Made by a program: the position numbers and the translations under genes. The notes beneath the pieces were generated by a model. It searched no databases and was not told the origin of the DNA. It was given only the letters and a program-made list of their open reading frames with translations. From NCBI RefSeq assembly GCF_007954275.1, contig NZ_VOLT01000003.1:186001-250000 (forward strand): DNA of 64,000 bases, in the 5' to 3' direction. The stretch comes from Colwellia demingiae. GTDB taxonomy: Bacteria; Pseudomonadota; Gammaproteobacteria; Enterobacterales; Alteromonadaceae. Below, piece after piece: positions 54,009-63,160 of this stretch. Within the stretch, counting starts at the first letter, position 1, and the number at the start of each line of letters is the position of its first letter.

Positions 54009-54663
54009 TATTTGTAAAATTTAATACTAAACGCCGTAAAATAGGTATTTTTAAGATAGCCTGACAGAGTACTGCTATTGAAAACTTTTATTTTCACTCG
54101 GTATGTATTAACTATTTTTAACTAAAAATGTTATTGCATTTATCGAAGGCAATAACATGTAAATGTACCGGTTGGTACGAGAGGATGCGGAATGTAGCAA
54201 TCAGAATATTAATGTTCAAGGGGTAATTTTGGCTTTAAAACAAGTGAAAAAAAAATAAAATAGTATGAAAGAATAATCAGCTTTTTTTTTAGTTTAACTT
54301 ATTGAATAGCAATAACATGAGGTTTTATATATTTTGGCGAGGTTAGATTGAAATAATATTTTATGATCATTTTTAGTATAAGGAACATAATGTTACTTAT
54401 ATTTTATGGCATAATAAAATGGACAGGATTTGCTATTGGTGTTTAAAACAGCTTCCTCCATCATAAGTGATTTGTAGAAAGTAACCTGAGAAGGAAGTGT
54501 TGCCATTTGGCTATAACATTGAGCCTACCCGCTGCCAATAAAGTCCTTTAAACGGCCTTAAAATTAAATGATGCAAACCTCAAATACAGATTAAAGACTT
54601 ATATTATCCTGCAGTCTCTTTTTAAGGTTAGGTATCTTATTATTAACATTTCATTTATAGCCG
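54009..54663. other. Long AT-rich gene-free region
   Basis: TGTACCGGTTGGTACG at 54162-54177 is a small imperfect dyad. Runs of A/T dominate around 54240-54300. No gene, RNA or terminator could be supported. Confidence 0.45.
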
Positions 54664-55899
54664 TTATAAGTTTTCAATATTTAAGCTTTGACACCATTCA
54701 CTAGCTTTTAAAAACTCTTCTTGTACCATTTTTTGATCTAAAGAGTATTGATGTAAGGTCTCATTTAAATTGCCATTGGTTGTTAAGTCTTCATGGCCCA
54801 ATATATAGCTAGTCGTTAAATCAAGTAATTGGCCAAGTAACCCCGCATGTTTAACTAACGCACTTTCAATAGGCTGAGCTAATGGCATTGTTTTAACTAT
54901 TTCAGCCATAGGCATAGAAAGCATCACTTCAATAGCACTGAGCAATCCGGTAATAAAGGCAAAGTCACTCACTGATTTAAATACGCCTTTATCACTTAAA
55001 GCAAACATCATTTTACCTGTGATAAGTGCTTGTTTACATACTTCATCTGTCGTTTCAGAGGTTAAATTAGATAGGGCTAAAACAGAAACAAACTGCCTTA
55101 ATTTATCTTCACCTAAATATGCTGCTGCTTGTTTTAATGATGTTATTTCGACTCTTGTGCCTGTTGCGACGTTATTAACCATCTTTAATAAACCAACGGT
55201 TAAATTGACATCGTGACTTATTATTTCGGCCACCGTTTCATAATTAAGCGGATAATTAAATGTCTCGCTTAATAGTTGTAACATCTGTGTTTTTATTGGT
55301 GCGAGTGCTTGGCCTGCTATTATTTCAGGCTGATGGTAAAAATAGCCTTGAAAATAGTTAAATCCAACTTCTACCAGTGTTTGTTTTTGGTTTTTTGTTT
55401 CTACTTTTTCAGCGGCTATAGCGACATTAAATAGCTTCATTCGTGTGACAGCAGGAAATAAACGCTTGGTGTTTATTTTTCCAATATCGACTTTAACTAT
55501 ATCAATGTAAGGAAACAACACATCCCAATGTGGTGCTAAATCATACTCAGTTAACGCAATTTTATAACCTTTGTTGTAATAAAACTTTATGATTTTTAAT
55601 AATTTCTTGGTAGGTTTTTCATGTCCTACCAATTCAATGACGATAGTGTCTTTATCAAACATTAATGGAAATTTATGAATTAAAGAGTTTTCAGTAAAAT
55701 TAATAAAAGCTAATTTACCCATAGTAATCTTTTGAATATCACCATGAATATGGTTTTGAATAATTAACTTGGAGCTGGCGACATCTTGTTCTATATCAGG
55801 GAATTTATTATCCAGACTATCTCTAAATAATAATTCATAGCCTATGGTTTCTAGTTTTTCATTTAAGATAGCTTGTCTAGCTATATAAGTATTTTTCAT
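54664..55899 (-). CDS. Degenerate-EAL plus HDOD signalling protein
   Basis: About 411 residues. N-terminal half (1-200) is an EAL-like domain in which the catalytic motif is replaced (YELLFRD in place of E-x-L with its metal ligands; IVKVDIGKI for the later D-D motif), so phosphodiesterase activity is unlikely. The second half (210-400) is HDOD (LLKMVNNVATGTRVEITSLK, AAAYLGEDKLRQFVSVLALS). This YuxH-type layout is seen in CdgJ-like motility and biofilm regulators. ATG 55899 (KNTYIARQAI) aligns with family starts. Binding partners are unknown. Confidence 0.85.
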   Translation of the reverse strand: MKNTYIARQAILNEKLETIGYELLFRDSLDNKFPDIEQDVASSKLIIQNHIHGDIQKITMGKLAFINFTENSLIHKFPLMFDKDTIVIELVGHEKPTKKLLKIIKFYYNKGYKIALTEYDLAPHWDVLFPYIDIVKVDIGKINTKRLFPAVTRMKLFNVAIAAEKVETKNQKQTLVEVGFNYFQGYFYHQPEIIAGQALAPIKTQMLQLLSETFNYPLNYETVAEIISHDVNLTVGLLKMVNNVATGTRVEITSLKQAAAYLGEDKLRQFVSVLALSNLTSETTDEVCKQALITGKMMFALSDKGVFKSVSDFAFITGLLSAIEVMLSMPMAEIVKTMPLAQPIESALVKHAGLLGQLLDLTTSYILGHEDLTTNGNLNETLHQYSLDQKMVQEEFLKASEWCQSLNIENL

Positions 55900-56093
55900 T
55901 TTAATTTTGATTTTTGATAAACTACTTTGTAGCCAGATTAGCATTATCGAGTAAAAAAGCTAGCGTAATTTTGTCGATTAGCAACGGATAGAGTTCGAAC
56001 AGTAATTGAAATAAAAATTTACAATTACTATCTTGAAATAATAAATTTATCACTCAATATAGATATAAGTAGTCGTTTATTTTTGAGGAATGT

Positions 56094-56396
56094 GTGTATA
56101 AATTAATTTTTGCAATATTTATATTTTGTGCAACCAACTCACATGCTGAGTCGGTCTATAATATTGCCGATGAAATAAGTTCTAACACCTCAAGCCACTT
56201 AATTTTTGATGCCTTAACTGAAATAGAAGTTGATTCAGAGCTAGAATTTGATTTATCAATTGACAACATTGATCATAATAATCGAATTCTTCAATTAACC
56301 TATTTATCTCAGTACTCACACAACAATAACGTCCTATTATTAAATAATAAATTTCAGTATTTACGCCATAGAGCCCCTCCTTTTTTCATCATTTAA
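56094..56396 (+). CDS. Small exported hypothetical protein
   Basis: 100 residues from GTG 56094 with GAGGA 4 nt upstream (a nearer ATG at 56090 stops after three codons). Signal peptide YKLIFAIFIFCATNSHAES. The mature part is acidic (DALTEIEVDSELEFDLSIDN) and ends abruptly with Arg/Pro/aromatic residues (RHRAPPFFII), which could point to a frame change near the end. Not recognised. It lies ahead of the HPF-like gene. Confidence 0.5.
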   Translation: MYKLIFAIFIFCATNSHAESVYNIADEISSNTSSHLIFDALTEIEVDSELEFDLSIDNIDHNNRILQLTYLSQYSHNNNVLLLNNKFQYLRHRAPPFFII

Positions 56397-56473
56397 ATTT
56401 CACAACTATAATTACATCAATATTAGTATCTATTTTCGATGTAATGTCGCCAATTTTTCGTGGAGATTTACTT

Positions 56474-56788
56474 ATGATGGTTACAACCACTTTTCGTCAT
56501 AAAACTCAGGATTGTCAATTGAAATCCTATGTTAATAAAATTGTAGAAAACCTTAGCTTTTATACTGATTTGATTAATTGCATACAAGTAACTTTTGAAG
56601 CTGATAGCTGTAGAAAAGGCAATGCTAAATATGGTTGCCATATCTCACTACACTTACTTGGCAAAAAAAATATCGATATAAAAGTAATTTGTAGAGATGC
56701 AAAGGATGCATTCGATCAGGCATTTAATCAATTAAGTAACAAGTTAAAAAATTCAGTCAGACATAAAAAAGGCATTGAAAATTCGTAG
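56474..56788 (+). CDS. HPF/RaiA-like ribosome-associated protein
   Basis: 104 residues from ATG 56474, which has GTGGAGA 7 nt upstream. A single RaiA/HPF fold: VTTTFRHKTQDCQLKSYVNK, then CIQVTFEADSCRKGNAKYGC, ISLHLLGKKNIDIKVICRDA and KDAFDQAFNQLSNKLKNSVR. Such proteins bind the 30S subunit and inactivate ribosomes in stationary phase or cold shock. Sequence is divergent from classical Hpf; several Cys residues are unusual. Followed 50 bp later by a CBS protein. Confidence 0.75.
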   Translation: MMVTTTFRHKTQDCQLKSYVNKIVENLSFYTDLINCIQVTFEADSCRKGNAKYGCHISLHLLGKKNIDIKVICRDAKDAFDQAFNQLSNKLKNSVRHKKGIENS

Positions 56789-56837
56789 TTGTTTTTCCGT
56801 TACACACAGATAAATTTTAACATTATCAGAGGTTATT

Positions 56838-57398
56838 ATGAAAAATTTACAATTATTTGATTTAGATTTAATAGACAACATTATCTCACCAGAAGATTTT
56901 AATCAGACTTCTTTAATGTCTCCCGCAACAGCTATTTTTACAGACTTTAAAAAGCATAAGGCATTAATTATTGAAGATGAAACTCCGGCCGGTGAAGCTT
57001 TAAAACTGATGGTAAAGACTCACGTTCGAATGAAAATTGTTATGTCAAAAGACAATGACTTTATGGGGATCATTAGCACGAAGGAATTAAACGAGCAGAC
57101 AATAGTCACCGCTATTGCTAAAGGAAGTGAGCGACATGAAGTATTGGTAAGTGACTTAATGGTGTTAAGAAGTGACTTACATGCATTTGATTTTAATGAA
57201 TTAGAGACAGCTACTGTTAATGATGTTGTTAATGTTTTAGAAAATTATGGATTACGTCATTGCTTAGTTTTAGATAGAGAACACCACCACATTCGAGGTG
57301 TAATCTCTTCTAGTGATATTGCGAGAAAGTTACATTTACCTATAGATATTTTTTCAAAAACTTCATTTAGTCACGTGTTTAAAGTTATCCATGGATAG
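56838..57398 (+). CDS. Two-CBS-domain protein
   Basis: 186 residues. Two CBS domains at about 30-95 (ALKLMVKTHVRMKIVMSKDN, DFMGIISTKELNEQTI) and 110-175 (VLENYGLRHCLVLDREHHHI, RGVISSSDIARKL). CBS pairs bind adenine nucleotides and often sense cell energy. No catalytic domain is attached. Near the HPF-like protein, a link to dormancy or energy status is possible but speculative. AGAGGTT lies before the ATG. Confidence 0.85.
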   Translation: MKNLQLFDLDLIDNIISPEDFNQTSLMSPATAIFTDFKKHKALIIEDETPAGEALKLMVKTHVRMKIVMSKDNDFMGIISTKELNEQTIVTAIAKGSERHEVLVSDLMVLRSDLHAFDFNELETATVNDVVNVLENYGLRHCLVLDREHHHIRGVISSSDIARKLHLPIDIFSKTSFSHVFKVIHG

Positions 57399-57712
57399 GT
57401 ATTATTGGACCCTATTTGATGGTCTTCAACGATAAACATTAGTAATCAAAGTATAGTCATTCTATGCTTTGATTCTCTACCGCAATATAAAGTCATTTAT
57501 CATCCCATAGAAGCTTGTTTGCACTTTTATCGTGTCCACTCTATTCTCTACTTTATCCTAGGTAGTCTATCAATTACTCATAGTTTTCCTCACAGGCAGT
57601 TATTGTTATTCATCCATGAATTCCGTTAATTAGCCGTATTTGAATATCCCAGTATTAATAACCTTGCTATGGTGAGTTATAAACTAAAAGCTCAACGAAC
57701 CCTAGGAAATTA
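57399..57712. terminator. Stem-loop after the CBS gene and intergenic region
   Basis: AATCAAAGTATAG (57444-57456) and CTATGCTTTGATT (57462-57474) form a 13-bp stem with one G-T pair and a 5-nt loop, a probable terminator though the T-run is poor. The remaining DNA should hold the amidohydrolase promoter. Confidence 0.5.
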
Positions 57713-59017
57713 ATGAAATCTTTAATGAAAGTATCTACGCTTATAGGGCTAACCCTATCTACTTTAGTCTCCACTCAAATATCAGCAAAAACGCAGGTAA
57801 TTCATGCAGGTGAAGTGTTAATCGTACCAGGAAAAATGCCATTAACTAAACAAACTATTGTGATTGAAGATGGCGTTATTACCTCGCTGAAGTCAGGTTT
57901 TATTCCAATAAATAAAATAGATAAACAAGCACAATTAATTGATTTATCTAAGAGCTTTGTTATGCCCGGTCTTATGGATATGCACGTGCACTTACAGGGT
58001 GAGTTAGGTCCTAAAAATGACAGTGAAAAACTTAGAATGTCAGATGCTGACAAGTTAGTGAAAAGTGCTTATTTTGCTAAAAAAACCTTACTGGCTGGAT
58101 TTACTACCGTAAGAGATTTAGGTGGCAGTCCTGAGCAGAGCTATGCGTTACGCGATGGTATTGCTAAAGGTTACTTACAAGGCCCAAGAATTATAGCAGC
58201 AGGTAGTAATGTTGCTGTAACCGGTGGTCATGGCGATGTTGATGGCATGAACCCCGCTTTGTTAGAAATGCATACAGCTAAAACGGTGTGTGATGGTCCT
58301 TATGATTGTCGAAGAGCGACCCGTCGAGCGATAAAATTTGGTGCTGATGTTATTAAAATAACCTCTACAGGTGGTGTTTTATCAGACACTGACACAGGAA
58401 CAGGTCAGCAAATGGCTGATGATGAACTAAGAGAAGTTATTGATTCTGCCCATGCATTAGGTAGAAAAGTAGCTAGTCATGCCCATGCCGCAGCAGGCAT
58501 AAATGCAGCATTAAGAGCCGGTGTTGATAGCATTGAACATGGCAGTTATGCCAATGAAGAAAGCATTAAACTGTTCAAGAAAACAGGCGCTTACTTAGTG
58601 CCTACCTTGATGGCTGGCGATACCGTAGTTGCCTTAGCTAAAAATACTAACTTTATGTCGCCAGCGATTAGTGCCAAGGCAATTCGCGTGGGTGGCGATA
58701 TGATCGAAAACTTTAAACGTTCATACAAGTCAGGTGTTAAAATAGCCTACGGCACTGACAGTGGTGTTTCTAAACATGGTGATAATGGTAAAGAAGCAGT
58801 GCTCATGTTTAACGCCGGCATGAAAGCTCAAGATATTTTAAAATCAGCAACAATCAATGCCGCTGACTTAATTGGTAAATCCGACTCGTTAGGCACAATA
58901 GAAGTAGGTAAAATAGCCGATATTATTGCCATGGATAATAGTCCATTAAAAGATATTAAAGAATTACTTGATGTTGATTTTGTTATGAAATCTGGTGTTA
59001 TCGTTAAACAGCAATAA
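57713..59017 (+). CDS. Exported amidohydrolase (imidazolonepropionase/Xaa-Pro-dipeptidase-like)
   Basis: 434 residues. Signal peptide SLMKVSTLIGLTLSTLVSTQ (cleavage after ISA). Metal sites of the amidohydrolase superfamily: MPGLMDMHVHLQGE (HxH), DVIKITSTGG (Lys), ASHAHAA and IEHGSY (His ligands), and YGTDSGVSKHG (Asp). The family hydrolyses periplasmic peptides such as Xaa-Pro dipeptides or cyclic compounds in known members. Substrate not predictable. It ends at a good terminator. Confidence 0.9.
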   Translation: MKSLMKVSTLIGLTLSTLVSTQISAKTQVIHAGEVLIVPGKMPLTKQTIVIEDGVITSLKSGFIPINKIDKQAQLIDLSKSFVMPGLMDMHVHLQGELGPKNDSEKLRMSDADKLVKSAYFAKKTLLAGFTTVRDLGGSPEQSYALRDGIAKGYLQGPRIIAAGSNVAVTGGHGDVDGMNPALLEMHTAKTVCDGPYDCRRATRRAIKFGADVIKITSTGGVLSDTDTGTGQQMADDELREVIDSAHALGRKVASHAHAAAGINAALRAGVDSIEHGSYANEESIKLFKKTGAYLVPTLMAGDTVVALAKNTNFMSPAISAKAIRVGGDMIENFKRSYKSGVKIAYGTDSGVSKHGDNGKEAVLMFNAGMKAQDILKSATINAADLIGKSDSLGTIEVGKIADIIAMDNSPLKDIKELLDVDFVMKSGVIVKQQ

Positions 59018-59115
59018 ATTTATTAGCACTTTATAACCTTTGGATTAAAGTCGAATAATCAAAGGGCACTAGATTAAAAAACATATAAAACTAAAGCCTC
59101 AAAACAGAATAGAAC

Positions 59116-59150
59116 AAAGCCAGTACTCCTTAAGGAGTTACTGGCTTTTT
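59116..59150 (+). terminator. Intrinsic terminator of the amidohydrolase gene
   Basis: AAGCCAGTACTCC and GGAGTTACTGGCTT form a long stem around TTAA, with TTTTT following on the plus strand. Confidence 0.88.
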
Positions 59151-59189
59151 ATTACTAACGAAAGCATAAGTATACGTTCAATTTACAGC

Positions 59190-59528
59190 TTATATTTGAT
59201 AACTAAAGGTCATTTTCACGTTACGCTCTTCCCCTGACATAACACCTAAGAACATTGCCTTGTTATAATAAACCTCATCAAACAGATTATGAATGTTCAA
59301 TTGTAGCTTTCAACTTTCCGCATGATAACTTACTGAAGAATCAACCACGGTATAGCTTTGTACATAACCATCAGCAATATAATGACTCAATATCTCCCGG
59401 CTTTATTTAGTTTTTACTTGGCAACATTGATCGCCATAATAATTGTTTGAGTAGTTACAATTAACCGCCGATTTTTTAGTGCTCGTTAAATGTAAAAGTA
59501 CTTTTATTGTATTTATAATATTTTTCAT
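59190..59528 (-). pseudogene. Decayed TonB-dependent receptor, start and end retained
   Basis: A 113-codon frame on the minus strand, starting at ATG 59528 with AAGGTGAAC upstream and ending at TAA 59190, contains two internal stops (TAA at 59403-59405 and TGA where Trp is expected). The last 70 codons give SYTVVDSSVSYHAES, then KLQLNIHNLFDEVYYNKAMF and GEERNVKMTFSYQI, the typical last strands of TonB-dependent siderophore receptors (NLFD-x-YY, G-x-x-R-x-V). Most of the middle of the gene has been deleted. Confidence 0.75.
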
Positions 59529-59661
59529 TTTTGTTCACCTTGTACATTAAGATGATACTAGTGTGCTCCTTCTTTATACTTCAGTAAATCAAACAAAATT
59601 GAACATGTAATTCTATAAAACTAAACCACTAACCATAGCGCTAAGCTAAAACAGTCAATAC

Positions 59662-60570
59662 TTAAGCCAAACCACATTTATCAGTAAGCTGCTGGGCAAA
59701 AATATCCTTGAGCATGGTTAATTCATTAGTCCTGACATAATTAGGCCTAATCACTAAGGCTATCGTTCTATGTGGACCAGGCTCATTTAAATGAACAGCC
59801 CTAAGTTCGGATTCATTATAGGTCAATTGATCTAATGCCATCTGTGGCACCAGTGTAGTGCCAAGCTTAACCGCGACCATTTGAACTAACGTATGTAAAC
59901 TCGCTGAATCAAAATCAGAATCTTGTTTCTTATTTTGTAAACTACATGCTGCTAAAGCATGTTCTTTTAAGCAATGCCCCTCTTTTAACAACATCAACTT
60001 ATCAATCTCTAATTCTTCGCTGGTAATTTCTTGTAATTTTTTAGGACATTCATCTTTATGACATACCCAATAAAAGTCCTCTTGCCAAAAATTAAAACTC
60101 ATCAAGCCTTCTATAGGAAAGGGTAATGCGAGGATAGCGGCATCAATTTCTCCCGTGCGTACCTTTTCAACTAAAATATGGGATTGTTCTTCAATAATTT
60201 TTAATTTAAAACTTGGAAATTGCATTCTAACTTCAGGTAATACTTTAGGTAAAAGGTAAGGACCGATTGTCGGGATCACCCCGATAGACATGGGGCTATA
60301 AAAAGGTTGTTTATTGGTTTGCGCTATCAGTAATAACTCATCTAATTCCAACTTCACCCTTTTAGCTTTATCAAGTATCAACTGACCATTATTGGTTATT
60401 AATACCTGTTTATTATTACGTTCAAAAACAGTGACCCCCAACTGTTTTTCAAGTTCAGTTATTGCCGTACTTAATGCCGATTGAGACACATTGCACGCTT
60501 CTGCAGCCTTTTTAAAGTGTAATGTTTTTTCAATAGCTAATGCATAGTGCAGTTGTTTTAATGAGATCAT
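59662..60570 (-). CDS. oxyR: OxyR peroxide-sensing LysR-type regulator
   Basis: 302 residues. LysR helix-turn-helix at 1-60 (LKQLHYALAIEKTLHFKKAA, VSQSALSTAITELEKQLGV). The sensor domain has the redox pair in LLKEGHCLKEHALAACSLQ: two Cys nine residues apart, matching Cys199 and Cys208 of E. coli OxyR. On oxidation by H2O2 they form a disulfide and the protein activates peroxide-defence genes. It is divergent from katG, its classic target, 223 bp away. Confidence 0.93.
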   Translation of the reverse strand: MISLKQLHYALAIEKTLHFKKAAEACNVSQSALSTAITELEKQLGVTVFERNNKQVLITNNGQLILDKAKRVKLELDELLLIAQTNKQPFYSPMSIGVIPTIGPYLLPKVLPEVRMQFPSFKLKIIEEQSHILVEKVRTGEIDAAILALPFPIEGLMSFNFWQEDFYWVCHKDECPKKLQEITSEELEIDKLMLLKEGHCLKEHALAACSLQNKKQDSDFDSASLHTLVQMVAVKLGTTLVPQMALDQLTYNESELRAVHLNEPGPHRTIALVIRPNYVRTNELTMLKDIFAQQLTDKCGLA

Positions 60571-60724
60571 ATTTTAATGATTAATTTTATTGAACATTAA
60601 AGTAATTTTAATCAGAAATACCAAATTAGTCATCCTCAAAAAATAGAACGTTATCTTCAATGTAATCAATTATTCAAAGACCCTTCTTTTTTCTATGCTT
60701 TATATGAGATTTTTATAACTAAAA

Positions 60725-60775
60725 GGGTCTGTTGACCTTTCGAGATTATTTTTGCAGCGAAAGATCAGCAGCCCC
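60725..60775 (+). repeat. 18-bp imperfect inverted repeat in the katG leader
   Basis: GGGTCTGTTGACCTTTCG (60725-60742) and CGAAAGATCAGCAGCCCC (60758-60775) can pair over 18 bases with two mismatches and one G-T pair around a 15-nt loop. The structure ends 18 nt before the katG ATG and covers the leader. A further AGACCCTT at 60679-60686 could compete with it. It may be a regulatory hairpin or a copy of a dispersed palindromic repeat. Confidence 0.65.
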
Positions 60776-60793
60776 TAAAATAAGGAATATATA

Positions 60794-63016
60794 ATGTTTA
60801 AGAGTACACTCCCTATTGCAGCGGCGATCTCAGTCGCCCTTACTTCAATGGTATTGCCTACAAAAGCGTTAGCGGCCAATGAAGCAAAAACAAATCAATT
60901 TTGGTGGCCAGATCAATTAAGCCTCAGTCCACTTCGTCAACATGGTGCAGAATCCAATCCTTACGGTGAACAATTTAATTACGCCAAAGAGTTTGCTAGC
61001 CTCGATTTAGCAATGCTTAAAAAAGATATTCAAACCACACTCACTGATTCAAAAACTTGGTGGCCAGCTGATTGGGGACATTATGGCCCCTTAATGATAC
61101 GAATGGCGTGGCATAGTGCAGGTGTTTATCGTGTTCATGACGGACGCGGAGGTGCATCTGGCGGTCAACAACGTTTCGCTCCTCTTAACAGTTGGCCTGA
61201 TAATGTTAACTTAGATAAAGCACGCCGATTATTGTGGCCAGTTAAGCAAAAATACGGTCGTAAAATTTCTTGGGCTGATTTAATGGTGTTGTCAGGTAAT
61301 GTTGCACTTGAATCTATGGGCTTTAAAACCTTTGGTTTTGCCGGTGGTAGAACTGATGACTGGGAGCCAGATTTAGTTTATTGGGGACCAGAAACAGCTA
61401 TGTTGTCCGACAAACGTCGTGACAAAAAGGGTAAATTGAAAGGCCCACTTGCCGCCGTAGAAATGGGATTAATTTATGTTAACCCTGAAGGTCCACACGG
61501 AAAACCTGATCCGCTGTTAGCAGCAAACGATATCAGAATGTCATTTGGTCGTATGGCCATGAATGATGAAGAGATTGTCGCATTACTTGCTGGTGGTCAT
61601 ACGCTAGGTAAAGCTCATGGTGCAAAAAAACCTAACGGCTGTGTTGGTGCAGAGCCAGCAGCAGCTGAAATAGAAGCTCAAGGGCTGGGTTGGAAAAACA
61701 AATGTGGCACCGGTGTTGGTGCTGACACAATAAGCAGTGGTTTGGAAGGTGCTTGGACCGTCACTCCAACTCAATGGTCTTCAAATTATTTAGACAACTT
61801 AATGAACTTTAATTGGGTATTAACTAAAAGTCCTGCTGGAGCAAAACAATGGATCCCAGATAATAAAGCAGCGGCCAATCTAGTGCCTGACGCACATATT
61901 CCAAATAAACGTCATGCCCCTATTATGTTCACCACTGATATTGCCTTGAAGGAAGATCCTGAGTTTCGCAAAATTGTTGAACGTTTTAGAGAAGATCCAA
62001 CACAATTCGATCTCTCTTTTGCTAAAGCTTGGTTTAAGTTAACTCATCGAGATATGGGACCTCGTGCAAGATATGTTGGCGCTGAAGTACCAAGTGAAGT
62101 GCTAATGTGGCAAGACCCTATCCCGTCAATAAACTATAAACTGATTACCAACAAAGATATTAGTAAACTCAAAAAGCAAATTACTAACTCTGGCTTAACC
62201 ACCTCTGAATTAGTAAGAACCGCTTGGGCGGCAGCTTCCAGTCATCGAGTGACTGATATGCGTGGCGGTGCAAATGGCGCTCGTATCAACCTTGAGCCAC
62301 AAAATAGCTGGGCGGTGAACAAACCAAAAGAATTGAGTAAAGTACTCGCTAAACTTGAAGCTATTCAAACGAAATTTAATAAAAAATCGTCTAACACCAA
62401 AGTATCACTAGCTGATGTAATCGTTTTAGGTGGCGCAACCGCAATAGAAAATGCAGCTGCAAAAGCAGGCAGTAAAATTGAAGTACCATTTTCTCCAGGG
62501 CGTGCTGATGCTAGCCAAGCACAAACTAACGTTAAGTCATTTAATTACTTAAAACCAAAAGCAGATGGATTCCGTAACTTTTACACGGATGACAGCTATA
62601 GTTCACCAGCAGAAATGTTAGTCGATAAAGCTAACTCTCTTGGTTTAAATGTCCCTGAAATGACCGTGCTCGTTGGTGGTATGCGTGCGCTTGATGCCAA
62701 CTATGATGGTTCATCTTATGGTGTTTTCACAAACGAACCGGGTGTATTGACCAATGACTTCTTTGTAAATTTATTGGATATGTCTACCGTCTGGACTAAA
62801 GATAAGTCAAACGCTGGAGTATATCTAGGTCATGACCGCGCCTCAGGTAAGGAAAAGTGGCAAGCAACACCTGTTGATTTAATCTTTGGCTCGAGTTCTG
62901 AATTAAGAGCCATAGCTGAAGTATACGCGTCAGACGATGCTGATAAAAAGTTCGTCAATGACTTCACCAAAGCGTGGGTTAAAGTCATGCAATTAGATCG
63001 TTTTGACTTAAAGTAA
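60794..63016 (+). CDS. katG: Catalase-peroxidase KatG with signal peptide
   Basis: 740 residues. An N-terminal signal peptide ([20 protein letters not shown], cleavage after ALA) indicates export, as in KatP-like forms. Haem domain: distal [11 protein letters not shown] (Arg, Trp, His); Tyr in [16 protein letters not shown] and Met in [11 protein letters not shown] complete the Met-Tyr-Trp adduct; proximal His in [10 protein letters not shown]. The C-terminal copy domain is complete. It degrades H2O2, here in the periplasm. Divergent oxyR is its likely activator. AAGGAATATATA precedes the ATG; a terminator follows. Confidence 0.96.
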   Translation: MFKSTLPIAAAISVALTSMVLPTKALAANEAKTNQFWWPDQLSLSPLRQHGAESNPYGEQFNYAKEFASLDLAMLKKDIQTTLTDSKTWWPADWGHYGPLMIRMAWHSAGVYRVHDGRGGASGGQQRFAPLNSWPDNVNLDKARRLLWPVKQKYGRKISWADLMVLSGNVALESMGFKTFGFAGGRTDDWEPDLVYWGPETAMLSDKRRDKKGKLKGPLAAVEMGLIYVNPEGPHGKPDPLLAANDIRMSFGRMAMNDEEIVALLAGGHTLGKAHGAKKPNGCVGAEPAAAEIEAQGLGWKNKCGTGVGADTISSGLEGAWTVTPTQWSSNYLDNLMNFNWVLTKSPAGAKQWIPDNKAAANLVPDAHIPNKRHAPIMFTTDIALKEDPEFRKIVERFREDPTQFDLSFAKAWFKLTHRDMGPRARYVGAEVPSEVLMWQDPIPSINYKLITNKDISKLKKQITNSGLTTSELVRTAWAAASSHRVTDMRGGANGARINLEPQNSWAVNKPKELSKVLAKLEAIQTKFNKKSSNTKVSLADVIVLGGATAIENAAAKAGSKIEVPFSPGRADASQAQTNVKSFNYLKPKADGFRNFYTDDSYSSPAEMLVDKANSLGLNVPEMTVLVGGMRALDANYDGSSYGVFTNEPGVLTNDFFVNLLDMSTVWTKDKSNAGVYLGHDRASGKEKWQATPVDLIFGSSSELRAIAEVYASDDADKKFVNDFTKAWVKVMQLDRFDLK

Positions 63017-63084
63017 GTTTGCATTAATTAAATAAAGTTTAGCTAGTTTTAGTTAATTTTAGTTATCAAAATCTAGCTTCACTT

Positions 63085-63129
63085 AAGTAACTAATACGCC
63101 TAATAGGAGTATTAGTTACTTTATTTTTA
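63085..63129 (+). terminator. Intrinsic terminator of katG
   Basis: AAGTAACTAATAC (63085-63097) and GTATTAGTTACTT (63109-63121) form a perfect 13-bp stem followed by TATTTTTAA. The cytochrome c peroxidase gene starts just after, so it should have its own promoter or depend on read-through. Confidence 0.9.
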
Positions 63130-63160
63130 ACCTCTTACATCACGTATTTATAGCCAACTA

